Positions 8,443 to 17,681 are shown, counted from the first letter of the stretch. The stretch: DNA of 64,000 nt from Desulfatitalea alkaliphila (GCF_022968795.1 NZ_JALJRB010000002.1:186001-250000); one strand, 5' to 3'. Notes: a model not told the origin generated them from the letters alone. Numbers and translations: made by a program.

Positions 8443-9648
8443 ATGGCAACCGGAATCAAGGACAAAGTGGCCATCATCGGCATGGGCTGCACCCGCTTCG
8501 GTGAACGCTGGGACGCCGGCGCCGAGGAGTTGATGGTGGAGGCCTTCGAGGAGTGCCTGGCCGACGCCGGCCTGGAAAAACGGCAGATCGGAGCGGCCTG
8601 GCTGGGCACCTGCATGGAGGAGATCAACGTGGGCAAGACGGCCATGCCCCTGGCCGTCACCCTGCGCCTGCCCATGATCCCCGTGACCCGGGTGGAGAAC
8701 TACTGCGCCACCGGCACCGAGGCCTTCCGCGGCGCCTGCTATGCCGTGGCCTCCGGCGCCTACGACATCTGTTTGGCCATGGGGGTGGAAAAACTCAAGG
8801 ACACCGGTTACGGCGGTCTGCCCAACCCGGGATCCAACGCCGGCAGCCTGCAGTGGCAGTGGATGCCCAACCTCTCGGCCCCCGGCGCCTTCGCCCAGCT
8901 GGCCAGCGCCTACCGGGCCAAGTACCGCGTCGGCGAGCAGGACCTCAAGCGCGCCATGGGGCGGGTGTCGGTCAAAAGCCACGCCAACGGCGCCCTCAAC
9001 CCCAAAGCGCACTTGCAAAAGGCGGTCAGCCTGGACCAGGTGCTGGGCGCCCCCATCATCGCCCACCCCCTGGGACTGTTTGACTGCTGCGGGGTCAGCG
9101 ACGGCGCGGCCTGCGCCATTGTCACCACCCCGGAAATCGCCGCCGGCCTGGGCAAGAAGGATTTCGTCACCGTCAAGGCCCTGCAGGTGGCGTTGAGCAG
9201 CGGCGAAGAGGCCGCCTTCAACCGCTGGGACGGCGATCACTTCATGACCACCGACCGCTGCAGCGCAATGGCCTACCAGGAGGCCGGCATCACCGATCCC
9301 AAACGGGAGATCAGCATGATGGAGGTGCACGACTGCTTCTCCATCACCGAACTGGTGACCATGGAAGATCTGCACATCTCCGAGCGGGGCCGCGCCTGGC
9401 ACGACGTGATGGACGGCTTCTACGACAGCGACGGCCAGATGCCCTGCCAGGTGGACGGCGGGCTCAAGTGCTTCGGGCACCCCATCGGCGCATCGGGCCT
9501 GCGCATGCTCTACGAGATGTATCTGCAATTGCACGGCCGCGCCGGCAAGCGCCAACTGGGCAACCCCCGCTACGGGCTGACCCACAATCTGGGCGGTTTC
9601 CCGTTTCAGAACATCTGCAGCATCGCGATCATCGGAAAGTACAAGTAA
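8443..9648 (+). CDS. SCPx-type thiolase (acetyl-CoA C-acyltransferase)
   Basis: 401-aa thiolase-superfamily protein without a lipid-carrier domain. Visible active-site elements are Cys88 in NYCATGTEAF (nucleophile), His296 in HDCFSITE and Cys343/His346 in CFGHPIGASG; the C-terminal THNLGG loop is also typical of the SCPx/lipid-transfer thiolase group. In that group the second motif is usually HDCFSxNE, so Asn is replaced by Thr here. Predicted to cleave a 3-oxoacyl-CoA at the end of the beta-oxidation round. Thiolases of this type often need a DUF35 partner (BbsAB; the archaeal thiolase/HMGCS/DUF35 complex), and a DUF35 domain lies in the preceding gene product. GGGAGG at 8430-8435 supports ATG 8443 rather than TTG 8437. 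Confidence 0.88.
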   Translation: MATGIKDKVAIIGMGCTRFGERWDAGAEELMVEAFEECLADAGLEKRQIGAAWLGTCMEEINVGKTAMPLAVTLRLPMIPVTRVENYCATGTEAFRGACYAVASGAYDICLAMGVEKLKDTGYGGLPNPGSNAGSLQWQWMPNLSAPGAFAQLASAYRAKYRVGEQDLKRAMGRVSVKSHANGALNPKAHLQKAVSLDQVLGAPIIAHPLGLFDCCGVSDGAACAIVTTPEIAAGLGKKDFVTVKALQVALSSGEEAAFNRWDGDHFMTTDRCSAMAYQEAGITDPKREISMMEVHDCFSITELVTMEDLHISERGRAWHDVMDGFYDSDGQMPCQVDGGLKCFGHPIGASGLRMLYEMYLQLHGRAGKRQLGNPRYGLTHNLGGFPFQNICSIAIIGKYK

Positions 9649-9696
9649 GCGCCCGGAAGACGTGCACGACATTACCGGGACAAGGAGAATCACACC

Positions 9697-10839
9697 ATGG
9701 ATATTCTCCGATACACCGAGGACCACCAACAGTTCCGCCGGCGCCTGCGGGCTTTCTGCGAACAGGAGGTGATCCCGCATGTCGACCAATGGGAGGCCCG
9801 GCGCCGGGTGCCCAGGGAGGCCTGGCGCAAGATGGGCCGGGCCGGTTTTCTGTGCCCCACGGTGGCCGAAACCTACGGCGGCATGGGCGGCGACTTCATC
9901 CACGCGCTCATCGTGGCCGAAGAGCTCTCCCGCACCGTGCACACCGGATTGGCGGCCACGTTGCACAGCGACGTGGTGGTGCCCTACATCGAATCCTTCG
10001 CCGCCGAACCGATCAAGCAGCGCTTCCTGCCCGGCTGCGTCAACGGCGACATCGTCACCGCCGTGGCCATGACCGAACCCAACGCCGGCAGCGACCTGGC
10101 GGGCATGCAGACCACGGCGGTGGAAGAGGGCGACACGGTGGTGCTCAACGGCACCAAAACCTTCATCTCCAACGGCCTCAACTGCGACCTGCTGGTGCTG
10201 GCGGCCAAGGACCCGGAGCAGTCCAATCCCCATCAAGCCATCTCCCTCTACCTGGTGGAAGCGGACACGCCCGGCTTCAAAAAGGGCAACCCCCTGCACA
10301 AAATGGGCTGGCACAGCCAGGACACGGCCGAGCTCTTCTTCACCAATTGCCGTGTGCCGGTGGCCAACCGCCTGGGGGAGCAAGGGGCCGGTTTCCTGAT
10401 GATGATGGAAAAGCTCCAGCAGGAGCGGCTGGCCTGTGTCATGGGGGCGGTGGCGGCGGCCGAACGGATCGTCGAATACACCATCGACCACTGCAAACGC
10501 ACCCTGGTGAACGGCCGGCCCCTCTGCCGCGCCCAGGCGGTGCAATTCGCCCTGGTGGAGATGAGCACCGAAGTCAAACTGGGCCGCACCTTCATGGAAA
10601 AACTCATCACCGACCACATGGAGAAGCAAAACATCGTGGTGGAAGTCTCCATGGCCAAGTACTGGTGCACCGACGCCGTGCACCGCATCGCCTCCCGCGC
10701 CCTGGATCTGCTGGGACGCCACGGCATGCTGGAGGCGTGCCCCATGGTGCGTGCCTTCCGCGATACCCGGGTGATGTCCATCTTCGCCGGCACCAACGAA
10801 ATCATGAAGGGCATCGCCGCCAAATTCATGGGATTGTGA
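9697..10839 (+). CDS. Acyl-CoA dehydrogenase, LCAD/IVD-type catalytic base
   Basis: 380-aa FAD flavoenzyme forming a 2-enoyl-CoA. Family signatures are present: TEPNAGSDLAGM (substrate/FAD loop), NGTKTFISNG, and IFAGTNEIMK near the C-terminus. The medium-chain enzyme has its catalytic Glu in YEGT; here that position is Ala (FAGT). Glu243 in LQQERL occupies the position of the alternative base used by isovaleryl-CoA and long-chain dehydrogenases, which fits a branched or bulky substrate (inference). AAGGAG precedes the ATG. The stop overlaps the start of the next gene in TGATG, so the two are probably translationally coupled. Confidence 0.93.
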   Translation: MDILRYTEDHQQFRRRLRAFCEQEVIPHVDQWEARRRVPREAWRKMGRAGFLCPTVAETYGGMGGDFIHALIVAEELSRTVHTGLAATLHSDVVVPYIESFAAEPIKQRFLPGCVNGDIVTAVAMTEPNAGSDLAGMQTTAVEEGDTVVLNGTKTFISNGLNCDLLVLAAKDPEQSNPHQAISLYLVEADTPGFKKGNPLHKMGWHSQDTAELFFTNCRVPVANRLGEQGAGFLMMMEKLQQERLACVMGAVAAAERIVEYTIDHCKRTLVNGRPLCRAQAVQFALVEMSTEVKLGRTFMEKLITDHMEKQNIVVEVSMAKYWCTDAVHRIASRALDLLGRHGMLEACPMVRAFRDTRVMSIFAGTNEIMKGIAAKFMGL

Positions 10840-12005
10840 TGAACGCAAACGCCTTACCATCTCCCGGCGCCCTGGACGGCGTCACCGTGCTGGATCTTTC
10901 CCGGCTGCTGCCCGGCCCCTACTGCTCCATGATCCTGGCCGACCACGGCGCGGCGGTGATCGCCATCGAAGACAAACGGCAGTACGCCGCCGACGGTCTC
11001 TTTTTGCCCACGGTGCAGCGCAACAAACGCCACATGACCCTGGACCTGAAAACCGACGCCGGCAAGGAGATCTTCATGCGCATGGCCCGCGGCGCCGATG
11101 TGATCATAGAAGGCTTCCGGCCCGGCGTGGCGGCGCGCTTGGGGGTGGACTACGACAGCGTGCGGCAGGTCAAGCCGGACATCATCTACTGCGCCATCAC
11201 GGGCTACGGCCAGACCGGCCCCTGCCGCGACCAGGTGGGCCACGACGTCAACTACCTGGCCCGGGCCGGGGCGCTGGATCTGATGGGCGACCCCGACCGC
11301 CCGCCGAGCATCCCCGGCATCCAGATCGCCGACATCGCCGCCGGCGGCATGAACGGCGCCATCGGCATCCTGCTGGCCCTCTACGCCCGAAACCGTACCG
11401 GCCGCGGCCAATACATCGACATCGCCATGACCGACGGCATGCTGGCCATGTTGCCCGTAGCCCACTTCTGGCACGGCTTCTCCGGCCAGGCGCCCCGCCG
11501 CGGCGACCACCTGCTGGGCCACCGCTACGCCTGCTACAACACCTACGCAACCGCCGACGACCGCGCCGTGGCCGTCGGGGCCTTGGAAAACCGCTTCTGG
11601 CGCCGGCTCTGCGAGGCAATGGATATGGCGCAATACGCCGACCTGCAGTTCGACGAAGCCCGCCGCGCAGAGATCATCGACGCATTCCGCCGCGCCTTCC
11701 GCCGACACCCCCTGTCCCACTGGGAAACCGTCCTCGGCGGCCAGCAAATTTGCGTCAGCGCCGTGCACACCTTGGAACAAGCCCTGTGCGACCCCCTGTT
11801 CCGAAAGCGGGAGATGGTGGCGCAGATCGAAACCCCCGAAGATCCCGGCGAAACCCATCTGGGCGTGCCGATCAAACTGAGCGTCACGCCCGGCACCCTG
11901 CGCACACCAAGCGCCCGTTTCGGCCAACACACCACGAAAATCCTCGCCGAATACGGCTACAGCGAAACCCAAATCCGGCAACTGCAGGCACAGAAGGTCG
12001 TATAG
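10839..12005 (+). CDS. CaiB/BaiF family enzyme, alpha-methylacyl-CoA racemase-like
   Basis: 388-aa class III CoA-transferase-fold protein. The segment GHDVNYLA with His135, ADIAAGG with Asp165 and VGALE with Glu250 match, in order and spacing, the catalytic His/Asp and conserved Glu regions of alpha-methylacyl-CoA racemases (GHDxNYLA, ADFAGGG, VGAxE), more closely than those of formyl- or succinyl-CoA transferases. Predicted role: epimerise 2-methyl-branched acyl-CoAs so that the stereospecific dehydrogenase can act; a CoA-transferase role is the alternative. It is the last gene of the operon, starting within the stop of the dehydrogenase. A much longer open frame upstream is an overlap artefact of GC-rich coding. 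Confidence 0.82.
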   Translation: MNANALPSPGALDGVTVLDLSRLLPGPYCSMILADHGAAVIAIEDKRQYAADGLFLPTVQRNKRHMTLDLKTDAGKEIFMRMARGADVIIEGFRPGVAARLGVDYDSVRQVKPDIIYCAITGYGQTGPCRDQVGHDVNYLARAGALDLMGDPDRPPSIPGIQIADIAAGGMNGAIGILLALYARNRTGRGQYIDIAMTDGMLAMLPVAHFWHGFSGQAPRRGDHLLGHRYACYNTYATADDRAVAVGALENRFWRRLCEAMDMAQYADLQFDEARRAEIIDAFRRAFRRHPLSHWETVLGGQQICVSAVHTLEQALCDPLFRKREMVAQIETPEDPGETHLGVPIKLSVTPGTLRTPSARFGQHTTKILAEYGYSETQIRQLQAQKVV

Positions 12006-12419
12006 GCTTTTATTATGCAGTGATGCACAACGCCCAAGTTGGGGCTTGCCCCATTACCAAACGGTTTTTCAAAAAAACGGCGTCACCCGTGCCGGTAGCG
12101 GCAAAGATGCGCATGACCTCATGTTGCTGCGCAACCCCGGCAACCCGTTGCCCATGCCACCCGCCACCCGCCACCTCCGACACCCCCGAAACACAAGCCT
12201 CCACACACCTATCTAAACGACAGAATTCATTGCTTAAAGCTTAATACTTAAAACTTAAAACCGGCGCCCGCCAGGGCGCATTCCGGACTTGCAAAAATTC
12301 CGATGGGAGGCTATCAGAGGCGGATCCCGATGGCGGCGCGCTGATTGCACAAAACGCGCCGACACCCATTTTCTTCGTGCCGTCGCACCGGCGCCAACCC
12401 TGAATACGGATAACGCCCC
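12006..12419. other. Intergenic region, possible hairpin
   Basis: About 410 bp without a credible gene. A 6-bp GC hairpin (GCGCCC, loop GCCA, GGGCGC; 12264-12279) lies next to an A-rich tract at 12241-12260. In minus-strand orientation it would be followed by T-rich sequence, but no minus-strand gene ends here, so a terminator role is uncertain. The tract from 12130 to 12240 is CA/CC-rich and looks degraded. Confidence 0.4.
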
Positions 12420-13733
12420 ATGCCCTTGTCGCCCGCTGTTCGCTTCAACCTCACCCGCTGGCTGATCTTCCTTGTCCTCATCCTGGCTTACATCACCGTC
12501 TATTTCCACCGCATGGCGCCCGGCGTGGTTTCCGGCGAGCTGATGGCCACCTTTCACACCTCCGGTGCGGCCCTGGGATCCTTGGCGGCCATGTATTTCT
12601 ATGTATACGCCGCCATGCAGATCCCTTCGGGGGTGCTGGCCGACGCCCTGGGCACCCGCACCACCGTGGTGGTCGGCAATTTGCTGGCCGGGTGCGGCGC
12701 GATCCTCTTCGGGTTGGCGCCCACCCTGGCGGTGGCGAGCGCCGGCCGCCTGATGGTGGGGCTGGGGGTGTCGGTGGTGTTTGTCTGCACCATGAAGAGC
12801 AATTCGGTCTGGTTCAGCGAGTCGCGCTACGGCTTCATGAGCGGCCTGACCCTGCTGGTGGGCAACTTGGGGTCGGTGATGGCCGCCGGACCGCTGGCGG
12901 CGCTGTTGGATGTGGTCACCTGGCGCGCCACCTTCGTGGCCATCGGCGCGGTGTCCATCGCCCTGGGCGTTCTGGGGGCCATCGTGGTGCGCAACCGGCC
13001 CGAGGATTGCAGTTTCGCGCCGTTGTCCGATGCCACCAAGGCACCGTTCACCGGCTTGGGCGCCTTGGGGCGGCAGTTGCTGGAGGTGGCCCGCAACCGG
13101 CACCTCTGGCCCGGGTTCGTGGTCAACTTCGGCACCACCGGCGGCCTCTACGCCTTCATGGGATTGTGGGGCATGCCCTATCTGCGGGATGTGAAAGGTT
13201 TCGAGCGACCGGAGGCCGCCGCCTATATGACCGTCATGCTGCTGGGATTCGCCCTGGGTTGCCTCTTTTTCGGCTGGTTCTCCGACTGGTTGCGGCGACG
13301 CAAGGCTGTTCTGCTGGCCTCGGTGATGCTCTACCTGCTATCCTGGGCCCTGCTGGCGATGCCCCCGTGGACATCCGCCGTTTACGGCTACCCGGTGTTC
13401 GCCCTGATGGGGTTCGCCGGCGCCGGGTTCACCGTCACCTTCCCGGTGGCAAAGGAGGTCAGCGACCCGCGCTTCGCCGGCATGGCCGTGGCCATCGTCA
13501 ACATGGGCACTTTCATCGGCACTTCCCTGATGCAGCCGGCCTTCGGCAAGGTGCTGGACATCTTCTGGCAGGGGACGCTGCAGGACGGGCTGCGCCTCTA
13601 TGCGGCGCGGGATTACCAGGCAGGGTTTCTGCTGATGGCCGGTTACGCCGCCATGGCCCTGGTGGCCGCCTTCTTTGTCAAGGAGACCGGCTGCCGCAAC
13701 ATCGCCGGGGCGCTGCGGGCCAAGCAAGATTGA
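12420..13733 (+). CDS. MFS transporter
   Basis: 437-aa inner-membrane carrier with about 12 hydrophobic segments and no signal peptide. The loop after the second helix reads GVLADALGTRTTVVVG, the MFS motif A region (G-x-L-A-D-x-x-G-x-R). A second such loop, FGWFSDWLRRRKAV, separates helices in the C-terminal half. The substrate cannot be told. It is convergent with the MBL hydrolase, the stops being 7 nt apart, and lies on the same strand as the beta-oxidation operon but 414 nt downstream, so it is probably a separate unit. Confidence 0.88.
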   Translation: MPLSPAVRFNLTRWLIFLVLILAYITVYFHRMAPGVVSGELMATFHTSGAALGSLAAMYFYVYAAMQIPSGVLADALGTRTTVVVGNLLAGCGAILFGLAPTLAVASAGRLMVGLGVSVVFVCTMKSNSVWFSESRYGFMSGLTLLVGNLGSVMAAGPLAALLDVVTWRATFVAIGAVSIALGVLGAIVVRNRPEDCSFAPLSDATKAPFTGLGALGRQLLEVARNRHLWPGFVVNFGTTGGLYAFMGLWGMPYLRDVKGFERPEAAAYMTVMLLGFALGCLFFGWFSDWLRRRKAVLLASVMLYLLSWALLAMPPWTSAVYGYPVFALMGFAGAGFTVTFPVAKEVSDPRFAGMAVAIVNMGTFIGTSLMQPAFGKVLDIFWQGTLQDGLRLYAARDYQAGFLLMAGYAAMALVAAFFVKETGCRNIAGALRAKQD

Positions 13734-13740
13734 TCCCCCC

Positions 13741-14769
13741 TCACCCCTCGCTCCGGACCGGTTGGTAGCGGTGCACCCCGCCATGGGTCTGTTGTATCAA
13801 CCGGCCTTCGTGAACCAAAGCGGCCAGATGGGCCGACACCGAGGCCACCGCCAGGCGCTGATCGAAGGGCGCCATCTCCTCGAAGGCGATGGGGCGCAAC
13901 TTGGCCGACCACGGCATGATCCGCGCCAAGTCGTAGGCGGTCAGCGGCTCGGCGCAGGCCGCCATGCGCTGCAGCAGCTCTCCGGTGCGCCGTTCGTGTT
14001 GGCTCAGCACCTGATCGATCCGGCTGCGGAATCCGGTCATCGGGGGACCGTGGCCGGGCAGCATCAGCGCCACATTCAGCGATCTCAGCCGCCGCACCGA
14101 GGCGATGTAGTCGCCCAGCGGATTGTCGCCCGAGCGCGGATAGCGGCCGATGGTGGGGGTGATGCCCGGCAGCAGGTGGTCGCCGGAGAAAAACAGCTTG
14201 CGGGTCGGCTCGTACAAACAGATGTGACCCGGGGAATGGCCCGGCGTCCAGATCACCTCCAGGGAAAAATCGCCGTGTTGCAGCGTCTCGCCCCCCTGCA
14301 GCAGGATGTCAGGCGCGGCCCGATCCACCAGGTGCGCGAAACGGTCCGCCTGCCGCCCACCGTCGGCGATCATTGCGCGCTCGGCCCCAGCGGCCCGAAG
14401 CAGCGCCTGTGTCCGCTGCAGGTAATGCGCTGTGTCGCCGTAGCGCAAGTGCGCCACATCGGCTTCCAGGGCGTGCATCAGCAAACGGCTGTCGGGCGCA
14501 GTCAGGACCCCGGCGGCCAGGCCGTAGTGGTCGATGTGGGCATGGGTGATCACCACCCGGCCGATCCGCTCCGGGCGTATCCCCAGGCCGTCCAGTTGCT
14601 GCAGCAGGGACGACCGGCAATCCGGGGTGTTCCAGCCCGTATCGATGAGCAGGTACCCTTGGGGCGCCGCCAGCAGATAGGCGTTGACATACTTCAAGGG
14701 AGAACCGGCCAGCGGCAGCTTGAGGCGGTGGACACCCGGATGGGGTTCGGGGTTGGTCGCGAGGGACAT
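13741..14769 (-). CDS. MBL-fold metallo-hydrolase
   Basis: 342-aa metallo-beta-lactamase-fold hydrolase with the full metal-ligand set: HAHIDH, TPGHSPGH, FSGDHLLP and LPGHGP. This pattern fits glyoxalase-II-like/RNase-Z-like thioesterases that use two metal ions. The C-terminal 100 residues look like a helical winged-helix extension (SAHLAALVHEGRLIQQ), as in LACTB2-like hydrolases. No signal peptide, so cytoplasmic. The specific substrate is unknown; a thioester is plausible given the CoA-rich surroundings. Confidence 0.88.
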   Translation of the reverse strand: MSLATNPEPHPGVHRLKLPLAGSPLKYVNAYLLAAPQGYLLIDTGWNTPDCRSSLLQQLDGLGIRPERIGRVVITHAHIDHYGLAAGVLTAPDSRLLMHALEADVAHLRYGDTAHYLQRTQALLRAAGAERAMIADGGRQADRFAHLVDRAAPDILLQGGETLQHGDFSLEVIWTPGHSPGHICLYEPTRKLFFSGDHLLPGITPTIGRYPRSGDNPLGDYIASVRRLRSLNVALMLPGHGPPMTGFRSRIDQVLSQHERRTGELLQRMAACAEPLTAYDLARIMPWSAKLRPIAFEEMAPFDQRLAVASVSAHLAALVHEGRLIQQTHGGVHRYQPVRSEG

Positions 14770-15035
14770 GGGCGATTATACGGGCCTTGTGATCATGATG
14801 CAATGCACTGCATGGGTTTGGTTTGTGCCGAAGCGACCCATCACGGGCCGACCGGCGCCCACTTCTATGCACAGTCAGCGCAAAATGCAAGCCGGTCCAC
14901 GCGACGGGGGGATGCCGATGGGCGACTTCTATGATATGCAAGGAGTATCACGCACATGATCATCGGCCAAGCCGCGCCGGACATGGCGGCCCCTCGTTTG
15001 CCATCTTTCATGCTTGCCTACGGAGGTGACGACGG

Positions 15036-15884
15036 ATGAGTATCCCCGAACGCAAAGTCGATCCACGAATCCAAATGTTTGCCGAGGCCATCGGCACCGC
15101 CCCGGGCCGCAATCGCTTGCCGGAGCGCAACGTACTGGTGGTGGGCGCCGGCCAGCGGGCGGTGACCGGCGCCGAGGAGATTCCCGGCAACGGCCGCGCC
15201 ATCGCCATGCTGGCGGCCCGGGAGGGCGCACGGGTGGTGTGCGCCGATATCAACGCGCAAAGCGCCGCCGAAACCGTGGCCCGCATCACCGCCGAAGGGG
15301 GGTGGGCCCAACCGCTGACGGTGAATGTGGCTCAGGCCGAGGAAAACGCCCGCATGGTCAAGCAGGCCCACCACGCCATGGGGGGCCTGGACGGTCTGGT
15401 GCTCAATGTGGGCACCAGCCACGGCCGCTCCCTGGACACCCTGACGTCCGACATCTGGGACCGGGAATTCGCCGTCAACCTGCGAAGTCACATGCTGGCC
15501 TGCCAGGCGGCTTTGCCCCTGATGGCGCCCGGATCGGCCATCGTCCTGATCTCCTCCCTGGCCAGTCAACGGCCCAACGGGCGCAATCCGGCTTACGAAG
15601 GCACCAAGGCGGCCCAATTGGCCCTGGCCCGCAGCGTGGCCCTGGCCGGCCAGCGACAGGGCATTCGCTGCAACGCCGTCGCACCGGGCTTGATCGACAC
15701 GCCCCTGGGCCGGGTGGCCACCCAAAAGCGTCCCAAGCGTGCCGCTCTGGTCCCCTTCGGCCGCCAGGGCACCGGTTGGGAAGTCGCCTATGCCGCCATT
15801 TTTCTCCTTTCCAATGAAGCATCCTATATCAACGCCCAGTCCATCTTCGTGGATGGCGGTTTGGGAACGGGCATTGCGATGTAG
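15036..15884 (+). CDS. Short-chain dehydrogenase/reductase with extended nucleotide-binding loop
   Basis: 282-aa oxidoreductase. The Rossmann motif is unusual: VVGAGQR is followed by an insert of about ten residues before GNGRAIA, so the glycine-rich turn is longer than the usual TGxxxGxG. Catalytic Ser in ISSLAS and the YxxxK dyad in YEGTK are present, and the C-terminal FVDGG is typical of SDRs. GGAGG lies 8-12 nt before the ATG. It is followed 47 nt later by the CMD-family gene, probably in one transcript. Substrate unknown. Confidence 0.85.
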   Translation: MSIPERKVDPRIQMFAEAIGTAPGRNRLPERNVLVVGAGQRAVTGAEEIPGNGRAIAMLAAREGARVVCADINAQSAAETVARITAEGGWAQPLTVNVAQAEENARMVKQAHHAMGGLDGLVLNVGTSHGRSLDTLTSDIWDREFAVNLRSHMLACQAALPLMAPGSAIVLISSLASQRPNGRNPAYEGTKAAQLALARSVALAGQRQGIRCNAVAPGLIDTPLGRVATQKRPKRAALVPFGRQGTGWEVAYAAIFLLSNEASYINAQSIFVDGGLGTGIAM

Positions 15885-15931
15885 CAGTGCGAGATGCCTT
15901 TAACAAGACACCCTGAATGGAGGTACGGAAC

Positions 15932-16456
15932 ATGCCCCGCATGCCCTATTTTGATTTGAGCCGGGCCGATGAACAGCTGCGTGCCGCAGTGGGCACCCGG
16001 CCGCCCTTGAACATCTACCGCATGTTGGCCCATGGGGGACCGGCGGCCGTGGGTTTTCTGGAGTTGGGCGCGGCCTTGTTGCGCAAAAACGAACTGGACA
16101 GCCGCCTGCGGGAGCTGGCCATTTTGCGGGTGGGCATTCTCTGCCGGGCGGAATACGAAGTATACCAGCACGAACGGCTGGCACGGCGGGTGGGGGTGGC
16201 CGAAGAAAAGATCCAGGCCCTGCGCGACGGGCCCGACGCGCCGGCCTTCGACACCCTGGAGCGCAAAGTGCTGCGCTACACCGACCAGGTGGTGCTCAAC
16301 GTCAAGGCCGGCGACAGCACGTTCAAGGCCGTGGCCGACAGCTTGTCCCAGCGCGCCTTGATGGAACTGACCATCACCATCGGCTACTACATGATGGTGT
16401 CACGGGTGCTCGAAAACTTCGAAGTGGAGATCGAACCGGCCCCGCAACAGGCGTAA
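15932..16456 (+). CDS. Carboxymuconolactone decarboxylase (CMD)/AhpD-like protein
   Basis: 174-aa all-helical protein of the CMD family. The core reads LRELAILRVGILCRAEYEVYQH, the segment that in AhpD carries the ExxxCxxxH catalytic motif; here the Cys positions are not conserved (EYEVYQH), as in gamma-carboxymuconolactone decarboxylase-like members rather than peroxidases. I placed the start at ATG 15932 because GGAGG (15919-15923) is at good spacing; an ATG at 15917 overlaps that site. It is likely cotranscribed with the upstream SDR. Reaction unknown. Confidence 0.82.
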   Translation: MPRMPYFDLSRADEQLRAAVGTRPPLNIYRMLAHGGPAAVGFLELGAALLRKNELDSRLRELAILRVGILCRAEYEVYQHERLARRVGVAEEKIQALRDGPDAPAFDTLERKVLRYTDQVVLNVKAGDSTFKAVADSLSQRALMELTITIGYYMMVSRVLENFEVEIEPAPQQA

Positions 16457-16562
16457 TCCTTGTCTGTGGCGGGCGAAACGCATCCGCCGCCACAACCGTG
16501 ACAATTCACTTGTCAAACAGCGGCCCCATCGGTAAGCTTGATCCATAACAAAGGAGGCGCCC

Positions 16563-17009
16563 ATGAGACATGCCATCGCCTGCCTGCTCTGCCTTGGCCT
16601 TGTTTGGATCGGGACGAGCACCGCAGTTGCCGAAGAAATCTTCATCAGCATCGTTAAATCCGTTGAGGGCGGAGCGACGATTACGCGTGGCGACACGACC
16701 CACGCCGTCACGTCCGGCATGGAAGTCAAACGGGCGGATATCATCCGAACCGACCGCAACGGCCATGTCGGCCTGGTCTTCTCCGACGATACGCGCATTT
16801 CCATCGGCCCCGGCACCGAACTCACCATCGACAGCTACCTTTTCGAACCCCTTGAGAACAACCTCTCCTTCGTCTTGCGACTTGTCCGGGGAACGGTGTC
16901 CTATTTATCAGGGCAAATCGCCAAGCTCGCCCCTGAAGCCGTACAGCTCGTCCTGCCTGCAGCCACCATCGGCGTTCGGGGAACCCACGTGCTGATCAAG
17001 GTGGATTGA
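16563..17009 (+). CDS. Exported FecR-domain protein
   Basis: 148 aa with a signal peptide (residues 1-23, ending AVAEE) and one FecR-type domain: KSVEGGATITRGD, VKRADIIRTDRNGHVGLVFSDDTRISIGPGTEL (in pieces), and VRGTVSYLSG. It probably sits in the periplasm and binds a surface ligand or cell-wall element. AGGAGGCGCCC precedes the ATG. It heads a group with an OmpA-like lipoprotein and a CHASE2 kinase, an arrangement suggesting envelope sensing. Confidence 0.85.
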   Translation: MRHAIACLLCLGLVWIGTSTAVAEEIFISIVKSVEGGATITRGDTTHAVTSGMEVKRADIIRTDRNGHVGLVFSDDTRISIGPGTELTIDSYLFEPLENNLSFVLRLVRGTVSYLSGQIAKLAPEAVQLVLPAATIGVRGTHVLIKVD

Positions 17010-17078
17010 TCGCTTTGCGCAGGTGCGCAGACGCGCAGGCGCATATTCGAAGACAGCCTTTACGCAGGAAGGTGAACC

Positions 17079-17681
17079 TTGAAGAAATCGATACTTATCG
17101 CTTGCTGCCTGGCGGCCATGGCCTTCAACATGGCTTGCGGCAAAAAAAGCATGGTCATGCTTGCACCGGATCCGGACGGATCGGTGGGGCGTATCACGGT
17201 TGCCAACGAGGCCGGTTCGGTCGACATCGACCAAGCCAACCTGGCGACGGTAATCCGCTCGCCGGAAGCTGCCCCCCGTGCGCCGGAGCCCCTGGACCCG
17301 GCCAAGGTCGAAGCATTGTTCGGCCAGGTCGTGGCCAACCAACCGTTGCCGCCACTGCACTTCCGGCTTCATTTCGAATCGGATTCGGTGCGACTGTTGC
17401 CGGACTCCCGCCGACAGTTGACGGAAATTGTCGAAGCCATTGAAGCGCGTTCCCCCACCCGCGTCTCGGTGGTGGGCCACACGGACACTATGGGCGACAA
17501 AGTTTATAATGTCCAACTCTCCCTGCGCCGCGCGATCACAGTGCGGCAGCTCCTGATCGACCGGGGGATCGACGCCGCTTTTATCGATGTCGTTTCCCAT
17601 GGCCAAGAAAATCCCTTGGTGAAAACGCCCGATAACGTCGCCAACGCCCAGAACCGACGGGTGGAAGTGGTGATCCGATAG
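17079..17681 (+). CDS. OmpA-family lipoprotein
   Basis: 200 aa. The N-terminus MKKSILIACCLAAMAFNMACG ends in a lipobox with Cys20, so a lipoprotein is predicted. The C-terminal 110 residues are an OmpA/Pal peptidoglycan-binding domain: FESDSVRLLPDSRRQLTEI, VVGHTDTMG, LSLRRAITVRQLLIDRGI and NRRVEVVI are all recognisable. Start codon is TTG with GGAAGG upstream. It probably tethers to peptidoglycan and works with the FecR protein and the downstream sensor kinase. Confidence 0.88.
   Translation: MKKSILIACCLAAMAFNMACGKKSMVMLAPDPDGSVGRITVANEAGSVDIDQANLATVIRSPEAAPRAPEPLDPAKVEALFGQVVANQPLPPLHFRLHFESDSVRLLPDSRRQLTEIVEAIEARSPTRVSVVGHTDTMGDKVYNVQLSLRRAITVRQLLIDRGIDAAFIDVVSHGQENPLVKTPDNVANAQNRRVEVVIR

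Noticed and set aside
9468-10838. N-terminal extension of the CaiB gene through the dehydrogenase
   Set aside because: The CaiB domain starts at the ATG overlapping the dehydrogenase stop; upstream reading is low-complexity Pro/Gly/Arg.
8353-10860. Minus-strand open frame of 835 codons
   Set aside because: Same type of shadow opposite the thiolase and acyl-CoA dehydrogenase genes.
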